Assembly (NCBI RefSeq): GCF_000186865.1
Contig: NW_008705564.1
Span: 274,483 to 338,482, forward strand
Reading direction: 5' to 3'
Length of the DNA: 64,000 nt
From: Aureococcus anophagefferens
Taxonomy: Eukaryota; Sar; Pelagophyceae; Pelagomonadales; Pelagomonadaceae
Positions 30,728-39,153 of this stretch are shown piece by piece (position 1 is the first letter of the stretch; every line of letters begins with the position of its first letter). The notes beneath the pieces were generated by a model. The model was given only the letters and a program-made list of their open reading frames with translations. It did no database searches and had not been told where the DNA came from. Made by a program: the position numbers and the translations under genes.

Positions 30728-31450
30728 ATGGCCCTCCAGAGCGCCCTCCGCTGCGCGCCGATGGCCCTCCTTGGCCGCCGCGCGCCGTCGGCGCTGCGCC
30801 GACGGCTCGGCACGCACTGCGGCGACACGAAGACGGCCGACCGCTACGTCGACGGCCTCGCGCCCAAGGAGTTCAAGCGCCTCGCGGCCTCCGTGGGCCG
30901 GCGGCTCCAGAAGGAGCACCCCATGAGCTCGCGCGCCATCGCCAAGGAGGCCGACGCGAATTCGGACGGCGTCGTGACGCGAGAAGAGCTGCAGCAGTGG
31001 TGGAAGCGGCGCGCGCCGACGCTCCTGGCCGTGTCCGCGGCCGCCGCGACAGGCCCGCCGACGCGCGACCAGCTGATGAAGCTGGGACTGGTGGCGGCCG
31101 TGCCCTGTTTTACCTTCGGATTCCTCGACAACGCGATCATGCTCGTGTGCGGCGAGGCCATCGAGGGCTCGCTCGGCGTCAAGTTCGGGCTCTCGGCGAT
31201 GGCGTGCGCGGCGATGGGCAACGTCGTCGCGGACACGACGGGCCAGGTCTCGGGCGGGACCGTGGACACCATGCTGCGGCCCGTGCTCCCGGCGCCGCGC
31301 CTGTCCGAGGCCCAGCGCGCGAGCCGCGCCGCGAGCCTCACGCACGCGGTCGGCGGCGCGGTCGGCATCTTCGTCGGCTGCGTCTTCGGCTCCTTCCCCC
31401 TGTTGTTCTACGAGGAGCGGCAGGACGACGACGACGGTGGCGTGGCCTAG
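30728..31450 (+). CDS. TMEM65: TMEM65 family mitochondrial inner-membrane protein with EF-hand
   Basis: 240 aa from ATG 30728; the frame's first codon at 30710 is GTG. MALQSALRCAPMALLGRRAPSALRRRLG is a typical mitochondrial presequence. An EF-hand loop follows (DANSDGVVTREE, ~residue 78). The TMEM65 core is FGFLDNAIMLVCGEAIEGSLGVKFGLSAMACAAMGNVVADTTGQVSGGTVD, a D-N-x-I-M-I-x-x-G and A-L-G-N-x-x-S-D pattern, with a third hydrophobic segment near the C-terminus. Animal TMEM65 is linked to mitochondrial Na+/Ca2+ exchange. A built-in EF-hand ahead of the TMEM65 domain would give direct Ca2+ control; that is inference. Confidence 0.82.
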   Translation: MALQSALRCAPMALLGRRAPSALRRRLGTHCGDTKTADRYVDGLAPKEFKRLAASVGRRLQKEHPMSSRAIAKEADANSDGVVTREELQQWWKRRAPTLLAVSAAAATGPPTRDQLMKLGLVAAVPCFTFGFLDNAIMLVCGEAIEGSLGVKFGLSAMACAAMGNVVADTTGQVSGGTVDTMLRPVLPAPRLSEAQRASRAASLTHAVGGAVGIFVGCVFGSFPLLFYEERQDDDDGGVA

Positions 31451-31549
31451 GGACGGCCTCGTTAGGTGTCGGGGAAGCGCCGTCGCAGGTGCTTTCGATG
31501 GGCCAACATGGGCTGCAACTTTGGTTCAAGGTACCTGGTAAGCCTCGAG

Positions 31550-32596
31550 ATGATGCTCGCTCGACGCGCCAGCCATGCGCTTCGCTCTGCGTCGATCGCC
31601 GCCCAGGCGTGCCGCCGCCCTACGACGACTCGCCACCTGAGCGCCGCGCCGTCAACCTTCATCTACGACGTGACCTCCGGTGACTTCGCGCCCAAGGTGC
31701 TGCAGGCCCAGGTCCCGGTCATCTTGGACTGCCACGCCGACTGGTGCGGCCCCTGCAAGACCTTGGGCCCGCTCCTCCAGAAGCACGTGACCGCGTTGAA
31801 CGGCGCCGTCGCGCTCGCCATGTTGGACGTCGACGCGGAGCAGGACCTGAGCGCGCAGCTCAACGTGAAATCGCTTCCCACCGTCTTCGGCGTGTGGCAG
31901 GGCGGCGTCCAGGACCACTTCGTCGGCGCGAAGAGCGACGCGGAGGTCGAGGCCTTCGTGGCGAAGATGGCCGCGCTCGCCGGCGGCGCCGCGCCCGCGG
32001 AGCCCGCGGGGGACTCGATCCGGCGGCGGGCGTTCGCGGCGCTCATCGAGGACGGCGACGTCGCGGGCGCGGCGCACGCCTTCAAGTCCGAGTACGAGCG
32101 GCTCCGGGCCCTGGACGACGACAACGTCGCCGAGGGCGCGAAGCGGAAGAAGTCCTTCACGCCCGTGGAGTTCGACGCCGAGCGGCCGGCGGCGGCGGAG
32201 ATGGCGTGGTGCCTCCTGGGCCTCGCGCGCTGCGCGGTGGCCAACGACCCGCCGGAGCCCGACGCCGCGGCCCACCTCCTGGGCACGCTGCGGGACCCGA
32301 AGCGCGCGGGCGTGCTCGACGGCGACGCGGAGCTCAAGGCCGCGGTGAGCCACCTCGCTCTCGCGCTCGACGGCGCCGCGGCGGACGCGGCGTCGCCCCT
32401 CGCCGCGGCGCGGGAGGCCTTCGCCGCGGGCGACGCCGAGGGGGGCCTGGACCTCGCGCTCGCCGCCGTGAGGGACAGCGACGACGCGGACGCCAAGGAG
32501 GACGCGCGCGCGCTCGTGCTCACGTTCATCGACGCGCTCGGCGCCGTGCCCGCGGCGACGAAGGCGCGCCGGAAGCTCGCCATGTACCTCTTCTAA
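31550..32596 (+). CDS. thioredoxin-TPR protein (CnoX/YbbN-like), mitochondrial
   Basis: 348 aa from ATG 31550 (ATG 31553 is equivalent). The N-terminus MMLARRASHALRSASIAAQACRRPTTTRHLSAAP is a mitochondrial presequence. The thioredoxin domain has the WCGPCK active site (CHADWCGPCKTLGPLLQ, ~residue 68) and the cis-Pro in KSLPTVFGVWQGG. From ~155 on, a helical domain with tetratricopeptide-like pairs resembles the C-terminal part of bacterial CnoX/YbbN co-chaperones (FAALIEDGDVAGAAHAF; AREAFAAGDAEGGLDLALAAV). Such proteins hold oxidised clients for Hsp60. CxxC is kept, unlike E. coli YbbN. Confidence 0.78.
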   Translation: MMLARRASHALRSASIAAQACRRPTTTRHLSAAPSTFIYDVTSGDFAPKVLQAQVPVILDCHADWCGPCKTLGPLLQKHVTALNGAVALAMLDVDAEQDLSAQLNVKSLPTVFGVWQGGVQDHFVGAKSDAEVEAFVAKMAALAGGAAPAEPAGDSIRRRAFAALIEDGDVAGAAHAFKSEYERLRALDDDNVAEGAKRKKSFTPVEFDAERPAAAEMAWCLLGLARCAVANDPPEPDAAAHLLGTLRDPKRAGVLDGDAELKAAVSHLALALDGAAADAASPLAAAREAFAAGDAEGGLDLALAAVRDSDDADAKEDARALVLTFIDALGAVPAATKARRKLAMYLF

Positions 32597-32712
32597 TTGA
32601 TCTGGCACTAGAATCTGGCACGGTGTCGCGCGCGCGCTCCGTGCGTCTTGCGCACTTCAGCGAATTTCTGGCCTACTTCAAGGTTGCAGCACAACGACTC
32701 GATTCTAGGACT

Positions 32713-34386
32713 ATGGCTCGCGGAATTCAACTTACGACGATGCGCCCTTGCACTCTGCTCGCGGCCTTGGCGCTGTCCGTGTCGTCGGCGCCAGACGCGC
32801 CGCTCTTGACCTGCGGCCTCAACGACGCCGTGCTCACGCCGAGTTCATTCGGCGACGTCGCCGACCAGCTCGCCGGCAGTCTCCTCGCGGGCCTCTGCGG
32901 CAAGAACCGGGGCATCTTCGTCACGGCGCCCGGCGACGGCCACGTCTACGGGTGCGGCAAGTTCCCCGACGCCTGGGCCAACAAGAAGGTGCGCCGGTCC
33001 GGCGCGCCCTGGGACGCGAACGCGGTAGTGACGCAGTACCAGGCGGGCAACCTCACGGCGAAGGAGGCCTGGGCCGCCTACGACGCCTACGCCGCGCTGT
33101 CCTACACGTCCGGCGCGGGCTACGCCGACGACGTCCACGCCTGCGACGCCGGGGGGTTGGTACGGCTGCGGTGCGGCCGCTACGGCGACGACGCGCGCGG
33201 CCCCGTCCGCGCGGCGACGCTCAACGGCCTCTACGTCGACGACGACCTCTTCGGCGCCGTCGCCTACGGCGCCGAGGACTTCCGGGCCATGGCCGCCCTC
33301 GGCCTCAACGCCGCGCGCGTGCCCGTGCCCGCGGCCTTCTTCGCGACTCCCACGTCTGTCTGGGCCGAGACGCTCTACTCGACGCTCCAGGACTGCGCGA
33401 ACGCGGGCGTCCGCGGCTTCGTGCTGGCGCTCCACGGCGCCCACGGGAGCGACGGCGTGAAGCACGCCGTCGCCTTCGCGCAGACGGTCGCCGGCCAGTT
33501 CGCCGGCGAGGTCGTCGGCGTCGAGGTCGACCGCTCCGCGGTCATCGACGCGGACGTCGCCGCGGCGGCGAAGGCGCAGCGCATCCGCCTCGCGCGGCGC
33601 GTCGCCGACGAGGCGGAGCTGGCGGACCTGGGCGACGGCGAGGACGCCGTCGCGATGGCGTTCCTCCGGTCGACGACGGCCGTCGACGTCGCGTCCTCCG
33701 ACCCGGCCGAGGACCGGGGCAAGCTCGTCTACCACGAGGCCCTCGCCTGCGGCGCCGCGGCGCCCCTGGGCTTCGCGGCCTGCGCCCGGGGCGCGCCCGT
33801 CTTCGCCAACGGCTTCGACCTGTCCGTCGACGACTGCGCGTCCATGGGCGACGACTACGGCCAGTGCGACAACCTCGACGACCGGCTCGCGTCGCCCTGG
33901 TGGCGGCGCCACTACTGGTCCCTGTCCATGCGGTCCATCGCCGCCTTCGAGGCGTCGGGCCTCGGCTGGGCCTGGCACCGGTGGAAGGTGCCGGAGGCGG
34001 CGCAGGTGCACGCCGCCGTCGCGGGCGCGCTGGGGCTCCGCGAGGCCGCGGCGCTGTCCTGGGTGCCCGAGGACCTCTCGGCCGTGCCCGCCGCGACCTG
34101 CCTCCGCGGGCCGGACCAGGACGCGGCGCTCGGCGACGCGACTCTCGCGCCGACCGCGCGCGCGACGCCCGCGCCGGGGCCCGCGTCCGACTCGCCCCTC
34201 GTCGCGCGCAGCGCCTGCGACCCGCCCCTCCACGACAAGGTCGCCTACGGCACCTACGGCGCCGCCGCGCTCCTCGCGGCCCTCGCGACGACCGCGGTCG
34301 TCCAGAAGCGCGCGGCCGCCGCGCCCTACTCGCCCGTGGACACGACCGCGACGTCGGGCACGACGGAGCTCTCGGGCCTCGCCTAG
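32713..34386 (+). CDS. membrane-anchored GH5-like (exo-1,3-beta-glucanase fold) protein, probably non-catalytic
   Basis: 557 aa: signal peptide (TLLAALALSVSSA), ectodomain, TM near 510 (YGAAALLAALATTAVV) and a short cytosolic tail. The ectodomain follows fungal exo-1,3-beta-glucanase order: MAALGLNAARVPVPAAFF, VLALHGAHGSDG (family L-H-G-A-P-G-S-Q-N-G), VVGVEVDRS where active enzymes have I-E-L-L-N-E-P, ANGFDLSVDDCASM where they have A-G-E-W-S-x-A-x-T-D-C-A, and RHYWSLSMRSIAAFEASGLGWAWHRWK (family R-x-x-x-x-A-Q-x-x-A-F-E-x-x-G-W-x-F-W-x-W-K). Both catalytic glutamates thus appear replaced. A cell-surface glucan-binding role is inferred. Early N-x-C/S sites and many Cys fit a secreted fold. Confidence 0.6.
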   Translation: MARGIQLTTMRPCTLLAALALSVSSAPDAPLLTCGLNDAVLTPSSFGDVADQLAGSLLAGLCGKNRGIFVTAPGDGHVYGCGKFPDAWANKKVRRSGAPWDANAVVTQYQAGNLTAKEAWAAYDAYAALSYTSGAGYADDVHACDAGGLVRLRCGRYGDDARGPVRAATLNGLYVDDDLFGAVAYGAEDFRAMAALGLNAARVPVPAAFFATPTSVWAETLYSTLQDCANAGVRGFVLALHGAHGSDGVKHAVAFAQTVAGQFAGEVVGVEVDRSAVIDADVAAAAKAQRIRLARRVADEAELADLGDGEDAVAMAFLRSTTAVDVASSDPAEDRGKLVYHEALACGAAAPLGFAACARGAPVFANGFDLSVDDCASMGDDYGQCDNLDDRLASPWWRRHYWSLSMRSIAAFEASGLGWAWHRWKVPEAAQVHAAVAGALGLREAAALSWVPEDLSAVPAATCLRGPDQDAALGDATLAPTARATPAPGPASDSPLVARSACDPPLHDKVAYGTYGAAALLAALATTAVVQKRAAAAPYSPVDTTATSGTTELSGLA

Positions 34387-34512
34387 GCCCCACGCGGCCC
34401 CTAAGATCAAGCACGATGGTCCGCCGCCGGGAAAGCACTCCACCCGTTCGATTCAACGTTGAGCGGCTCACCAAGGTGCACCGATCATGCACCAATTCAT
34501 GCACCGCGTCTT

Positions 34513-35827
34513 ATGGCGCGTGCATGTTCGCAGTGTTTGCTCCTCTGCGTGATCCGCGCCGCGTCCTTCGCGCCGCCGCGACCGCTTCGATGCGGTCTCA
34601 GCTGCGCAGCCAGTCACGGTGAGCAGGAGCTGTCGTCGCTGCGCACGGACGTGGCGGCGTGGGAGCAAAAGGTCGCCGGCTTGGAGGTCGAGCTCGAGGC
34701 GAGCCGCGCCTCGCTCGATTTGGCGCGCGCGGCGCTGCGGACCGCGGAGCCGCCGGAGCCCGCGGCGAAGAAGACGCGGGCCGGGGATCCGCTCGAGAAA
34801 GCCGCCGCCGCCGAGCCGGACGAGCCGCTCTCCGAGGCGTGCGCCGCCGAGGAGACGCTCTCCGAGGAGTGCGCGGCCGAGGCGCGCTTCCGGCGGTCCG
34901 CGGCGGCGCGGCGCGAGCTCGAGGCCGACGCGGCGCTGCGCTCCGCGGCGCGGCGCGAGGCCCGCGGCGGCACGCACTACGAGGTCCTCGGCGTCGCGCG
35001 GGACGCGACGGACGACGGCATCCGCGCCGCCTACCGCGCCGCGGCCGCCGCGTCCCACCCGGACGCGGCGACCGCGGACGCCGCGCGCTTCGCGGCCGCG
35101 CGCGCCGCCTACGACGTCCTCAAGGACCCGAAGCGAAGAGCGGACTACGACGGCGAGCTCGGCTTGGAGGATCTCGTGGACGGGACGGTGTCGTTCGTCC
35201 GCGACGCGGCCGTGCCCTTCGTGCGCGACGCGGCCGGAAGCATCGCGAACGTCACGAGTTCGTTCTTCGCGGACGACGCGGACGAGCGGGACGCGCGGGG
35301 GCGCTGGGCGCGCGCGCTGCGGCGGGCGACGCGCGCGGAGCACATGATCACGCCGTCCCCGGGAAAGCGCCTCGCGGTCGACCGCAACGGCACGGGCCTC
35401 GCGATGGTCGGGGCCGGCCTCGGCCGCCTGCTCGCCCGGGACGAGGCGACCGTCCGCCGGATCGAGTCGCTGAAGACCGCGGCCGTCGACGGGCCGACGC
35501 TGACGCTGGCCTTCGCCGACGACGAGCCGCTGGCGCTCCTCTTCGTCGACGACGGCGCCGCCGCGGACGCGGAGGCCGCGCTCCGCGATACCGTGCGCGA
35601 GCTCGCGGCGATCCGCGAAGCCGACGCGTCCGCGGCGCGGACCAAGGCCGTCACCGACGGCCTGGGGGGGCTCGCCGTCGCCGGCGCGGGCGCGCTCGTC
35701 GTCGCGGGCATCGTCGAGGCCGAGACGGCCATCGCCGCGGGCACCGCGGCGGCCGCGGTCCTCGGCACCGTCGCCTCCGTCGCGTTCGGGCCCCGCCGCC
35801 AAAGGCGACGCGAAGGAGGAGGGATAG
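34513..35827 (+). CDS. plastid-targeted DnaJ (J-domain) protein
   Basis: ATG 34513 starts a heterokont bipartite plastid presequence: signal peptide MARACSQCLLLCVIRA then A-S-F-A-P-P, an ASAFAP-like cleavage motif with the required Phe. A Glu/Ala coiled coil (~35-150) precedes the J-domain, HYEVLGVARDATDDGIRAAYRAAAAASHPDAA...YDVLKDPKRRADYD, with the HPD tripeptide. A two-helix hydrophobic hairpin (GGLAVAGAGALVVAGIVEAETAIAAGTAAAAVLGTVASVAF) lies near the end. As read, the frame does not stop here but continues into the next gene. A one-base shift near 35800 would give a natural ending K-G-D-A-K-E-E-G-stop at 35827. I take that as the likely end, so the 3' limit is uncertain. Confidence 0.62.
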
Positions 35828-35934
35828 CTTTTAATGTTCATGAAGTGGAACCCTCGGCGAGGGCCTCGGCAGTGCACGTCGCTCCGGACGCCAACGTCGT
35901 GGCAACGAGGGCTTCACCAAAAGGGAGATCGAGC

Positions 35935-36486
35935 ATGGCTCTTCTCCTCAAGCACATCGCCGCGGCGATCCTGCTCGCGCAAAGCGCGGCGCCCTTCGGC
36001 CTCGCGCCGCTTGCGCGCGCGCCGCTTGCGCGCGCGCCGCGGTCCGTGGCGCTGCGCTCGACGCCCGTGGACGTCACCGACGCGGCGGTGAAGCAGATCG
36101 AGGCCTTCAGGCTGTCGCACGCCGGCCACGAGCCGGCGGAGCTCGGCGCGCTCGAGCAGGCCGTGGCGGCCAAGGCCGAGCCCCAGGCGGTCGGCGCGGC
36201 CATGTACGAGCTGCTCTGCACGTCGATGCTCGACTACGACCGCGACGTCGACGACGAGGAGAAGCTCGTCGTCTCCGCGACCGTCGGCCAGACGCTGCCC
36301 AAGGACGCGCCGGGCCTCTCCGAGGTCATGACGAACCTCTACGTCTACGGCCTGCGCATGATCCCCTCCGGGTTGATCTCCGTCGACGACTGCAAGCGCA
36401 TCGTCGAGGACCGCATCGCGAAGCGCGTCGGCCTCACGGGCGAGGAGCTCGACCAGTGGCTCGACGTCCCGGACATGGGGCTCTAG
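35935..36486 (+). CDS. conserved plastid protein of unknown function
   Basis: 183 aa from ATG 35935. MALLLKHIAAAILLAQSAAPFGLAP is a signal peptide followed by an A-P-F-G-L plastid motif; an Ala/Arg/Pro transit-like stretch with a duplicated L-A-R-A-P unit follows. The mature part is helical: VTDAAVKQIEAFRLSHAG, AAMYELLCTSMLDYDRDVDDEEKLVVSATVGQ, LSEVMTNLYVYGLRMIPSGLISVDDCKRIVEDRI, LTGEELDQWLDVPDMGL. No family recognised. It is in frame with the DnaJ gene upstream, so a fused product cannot be excluded, but its own targeting signal argues for a separate gene. Confidence 0.6.
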   Translation: MALLLKHIAAAILLAQSAAPFGLAPLARAPLARAPRSVALRSTPVDVTDAAVKQIEAFRLSHAGHEPAELGALEQAVAAKAEPQAVGAAMYELLCTSMLDYDRDVDDEEKLVVSATVGQTLPKDAPGLSEVMTNLYVYGLRMIPSGLISVDDCKRIVEDRIAKRVGLTGEELDQWLDVPDMGL

Positions 36487-36541
36487 GCGTCCGGGGCTCG
36501 TAGCAGGGGGCTCGAGTAGACTCGCGGGGACCCGGCGGAGC

Positions 36542-37468
36542 TCACGCGCGGCCGCGACGCAGGAGCGCGTAGGCGGCGACGCCGATGGCCGAGTTCCGCG
36601 CGACGATGGCGAACAGGTCCGTCGCCATGGTCGACGAGAGCCCCCGGCCGTAGACGAGCGCGAGGCGGTTCGCCGCGTGGCTCGCGAGCACGTCGCCGCG
36701 GGACGCGCGGCGCCGGCTCCCGGCCCGCGGGACCGGCGCCGCGGGGCCCTCGGCGTCGTCCTCGCCGTCGAAGACGCCCCCCCGCTCCGGCGGCGCGGCG
36801 ACGTCGTGGACCGACGCGCACGTCGCGAAGAGGCCGTGGACGGCCGCGGCCGCGTTGTCGAGGCCCGGCACGGCGACGCCTCTCGCGCCCGCGACGTCGA
36901 CCAAACCGACGAGCGCGTAGCGCGCGCCGGAGACGACGGGAGCGGCCCGGTGGAGGAGGCGGCTCGGAAAGAGGACGGCGTCGCCCGCGTCCTCCGCGAG
37001 TGTTTCGTCGAGCAGCGCGAACTCGAGGCCGCCGCCGCCGTAGCCGCCGTTGAGCGCGACGGAGAACGACAGCGCGGACGCGTCGACGTGCGTGGCGAGG
37101 CCCGGCGATGACGCGTCGTAGCGCACGACGTAGAGGTCGCGGAGTGCGAGCGTCGATGCGGCGACGCCGTAGTGCCGCGCGAGCGCGGGGAAGATTCGGG
37201 ACGTCGCGGCGTACGTCGCCGAGACTCGCGCCCCGGGCGGCAGCTCCTCGACGAGAATTTCCGTCGTCGGCAGGTACTCCTGGGATTCCTCTATAGCGTC
37301 CCATTTGTTCGTCGCCTCCGCCGCGTCGATGAGCGCGGCGCAGTCCTCAGGCGAAAAGAGGCCCTTCTGGACGTAGATTTTCGCTTCGCTGCGATGCGTC
37401 TCGAATTGATAATGGACAGCGAGCAACGCCGCGAAGATGGTGGTTGCTAAAGCGACCAGCGTCCTCAT
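36542..37468 (-). CDS. prolyl 4-hydroxylase-like 2-oxoglutarate/Fe(II) oxygenase
   Basis: 308 aa. N-terminal signal anchor (MRTLVALATTIFAALLAVHYQF), so an ER/Golgi luminal type II protein is likely. The catalytic core is P4H-like: DLYVVRYDASSPGLATHVDASALSFSVALN gives H-x-D, GGGLEF is the family strand, and GDAVLFPSRLLHRAAPVVSGARYALVGLVDV gives the distal His and the 2-oxoglutarate-binding Arg (R instead of the usual Lys of collagen P4H). A disordered acidic/basic segment (~225-265) and a hydrophobic C-terminal helix follow. Likely substrates are Pro-rich cell-surface proteins such as the Ser/Pro stalks in the receptor gene; that link is speculation. Iron and cosubstrate ligands are all present. 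Confidence 0.72.
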   Translation of the reverse strand: MRTLVALATTIFAALLAVHYQFETHRSEAKIYVQKGLFSPEDCAALIDAAEATNKWDAIEESQEYLPTTEILVEELPPGARVSATYAATSRIFPALARHYGVAASTLALRDLYVVRYDASSPGLATHVDASALSFSVALNGGYGGGGLEFALLDETLAEDAGDAVLFPSRLLHRAAPVVSGARYALVGLVDVAGARGVAVPGLDNAAAAVHGLFATCASVHDVAAPPERGGVFDGEDDAEGPAAPVPRAGSRRRASRGDVLASHAANRLALVYGRGLSSTMATDLFAIVARNSAIGVAAYALLRRGRA

Positions 37469-37621
37469 CGTTTGCGTAGACGCGTCTCTATCGTTGCGTA
37501 GATGCGATTACGAACCCGAGCTCGATCACGACACTGTGGATAAAAATCGGCGAGTTTTTAGCAAATTTGAGGCAGATAGGCATCGAAGGACCGGCCGCCG
37601 CGGCTCTCGCGAAAGAGTAGA

Positions 37622-39014
37622 ATGGCCACCTACACCGCGGAACGCAAGGCCGAGTTCGCGTCCCTCTCCCGGGGCGTGCCGTACGCGGAACAAGCCAAGC
37701 GCTTCCTGAACGTCTTCTGGACCCACAAGGACATCGACTTCGCGAAGAAGCCCGACGCCCGCGAGGCCGTGTGGAACTACACGAAGCAGTTCGTCGCGCT
37801 CGATACGACGAAGAAGGACTCCGGCACGGAGCTTGATGAATTTCAGGCGCACCGGCGCGGCGCGGCGTCCGACGGCCGCGGCGCGCGTTCGAAGTCTCCG
37901 CCGAAACCGTTTCGACGGACGCGGCGCGGTCGCGAGCGTTCGGCCGAAACCGTTCCGCAGATGATGACCTCCCCTTAGGTTCCTCGAGAAGGAGGTCAAG
38001 GCGATGACGATCAAGGACCTGCGCGTGCAGCTCGCGGAGATCGAGATCGACGACAACAACCGGATGTCGCTCCTCGAGTTCCTCGTGTTCCATTACGGCG
38101 GCGCGAGCTGGGACGCGCTCCTCGACTGGGAGCCGTCGGCGTCGCCGCGGGCCGTCGCGCGGCTCAAGGCCGCGGAGGAGGAGATGGCCAAGGCCCAGGC
38201 CGCGCTCGCGTCCGCGACCGAGGCCGCCGCGTCCGCGCAGGCGGCCGCGGCCGGCGCGGCCGGCGCGGCCGAGACCGCGGCGAAGGAGGCCGCGGCGTCC
38301 GAGGCCGCGGCGCGGGAGGCGCTCGTCGCCAAGGAGGCCCTCGAGGCCCAGGAGCGGGCCAAGGAGGACACGCTCAAGGACTGGGAGGCGAAGGCGGCCG
38401 ACGTCACGCTCTGTGTGGAAATCAACCACTGGTTTGGGGGGTCCCCACCAAACTTCAGAACGAAGTCGATTCGGCTGATTTTTGGACGAATCGATTGATC
38501 TCGTCAAGTTCTCGAAGCACGGCAGAAGAGCGTGCGTCGAAACCGTCGCATACGCTCACATTGAACTCGGGTTGAAGATTTGATTTCCACACAGGTCACG
38601 CTGTCGGCGATGAAGCAGGCGCGCGCCAAGGCCATGGTCTCCGTCTGCAAGAGCGAGGACTCGCAGCCCCTCCGCACCGCGCGCATCACGGCGGGCGCGA
38701 CGGCGCGCACGGCCGCCAAGGCCGCCAGGGCCGCGGAGACGTCGCGCGTCGCCGCCGTCGCGGCGATCGACGCCAAGGCCGCGGCCGCGGCCGCGGCGGC
38801 CGAGTCCCTCGAGGCCGCGGACGACGCCGTCGCGAGCCTCAGCGTCAAGATCGAGCAGGCGGCCGCCGACTGCGCGGGCAAGGGCGGCAGCGACGGCTCC
38901 CTCTGGTGGCTCGACCGCGAGTTCGACGAGGCGAAGAAGTACATGGGCCCGAAGCAGCTCGCCAAGGCCGAGAAGGCCCGCGCGGACGCGAAGCTCGCCG
39001 AGGAGGCGGCCTAG
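37622..39014 (+). CDS. 34-kDa actin-bundling protein (p34/abpB) homologue with Ala-rich coiled coil
   Basis: 362 aa in exons 37622-37854, 37979-38414 and 38595-39014 (exactly 363 codons with the stop). Residues 1-135 match the Dictyostelium 34-kDa Ca2+-regulated actin-bundling protein layout: PYAEQAKRFLNVFW, then LDEFQAHRFLEKEVKAMTIKDLR read across intron 1, then IEIDDNNRMSLLEFLVFHYG with an EF-hand-like D-D-N-N-R-M-S-L-L-E. The rest is a long Ala/Glu/Lys coiled coil. Intron 1 is best read with a GC donor at 37855 (124 bp); a GT donor at 37867 also keeps frame but inserts R-G-A-A before F-L-E-K. Intron 2 is an introner. Likely cytoplasmic, cross-linking F-actin. Tail convergent with TOP2 (139 bp between stops). 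Confidence 0.68.
38411..38594 (+). mobile_element. introner element A2 (184 bp), spliced intron 38415-38594
   Basis: TIRs CTGTGTGGAAATCAA and TTGATTTCCACACAG... (left CTGTGTGG, right CCACACAG, exactly complementary for 12+ bp except one position). TSD GTCACGCT at 38403-38410 and 38595-38602. Intron starts GTGGAA, ends CAG. Protein reads A-D-V-T-L-C-V-T-L-S-A: four residues added. Reverse orientation relative to the gene (coding strand reads GGCTGATTTTTGGACG). About 19 bp shorter than the other A elements because of an internal deletion after the G-T-T-T-G-G hairpin. Confidence 0.9.
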
Positions 39015-39153
39015 GCCGCCCCTCGCCCCTCGAAGCCCCGGGAGGTGCGCGGCCGGGTCTCTTAGATCTTGGGGGATGGGTCGTGTGGCCGGGGATCGCG
39101 CGCGCGCCGCCGGGACGCGGTCCCGCGTCGCCGCTGCGCGTCCTTCTGCTTCT

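Noticed and set aside
28042..30828. Long minus-strand frame covering the LtrA-like gene and another frame of the LRR-kinase
   Set aside because: It is a shifted/antisense shadow; the true frames have domain motifs and exact exon closure.
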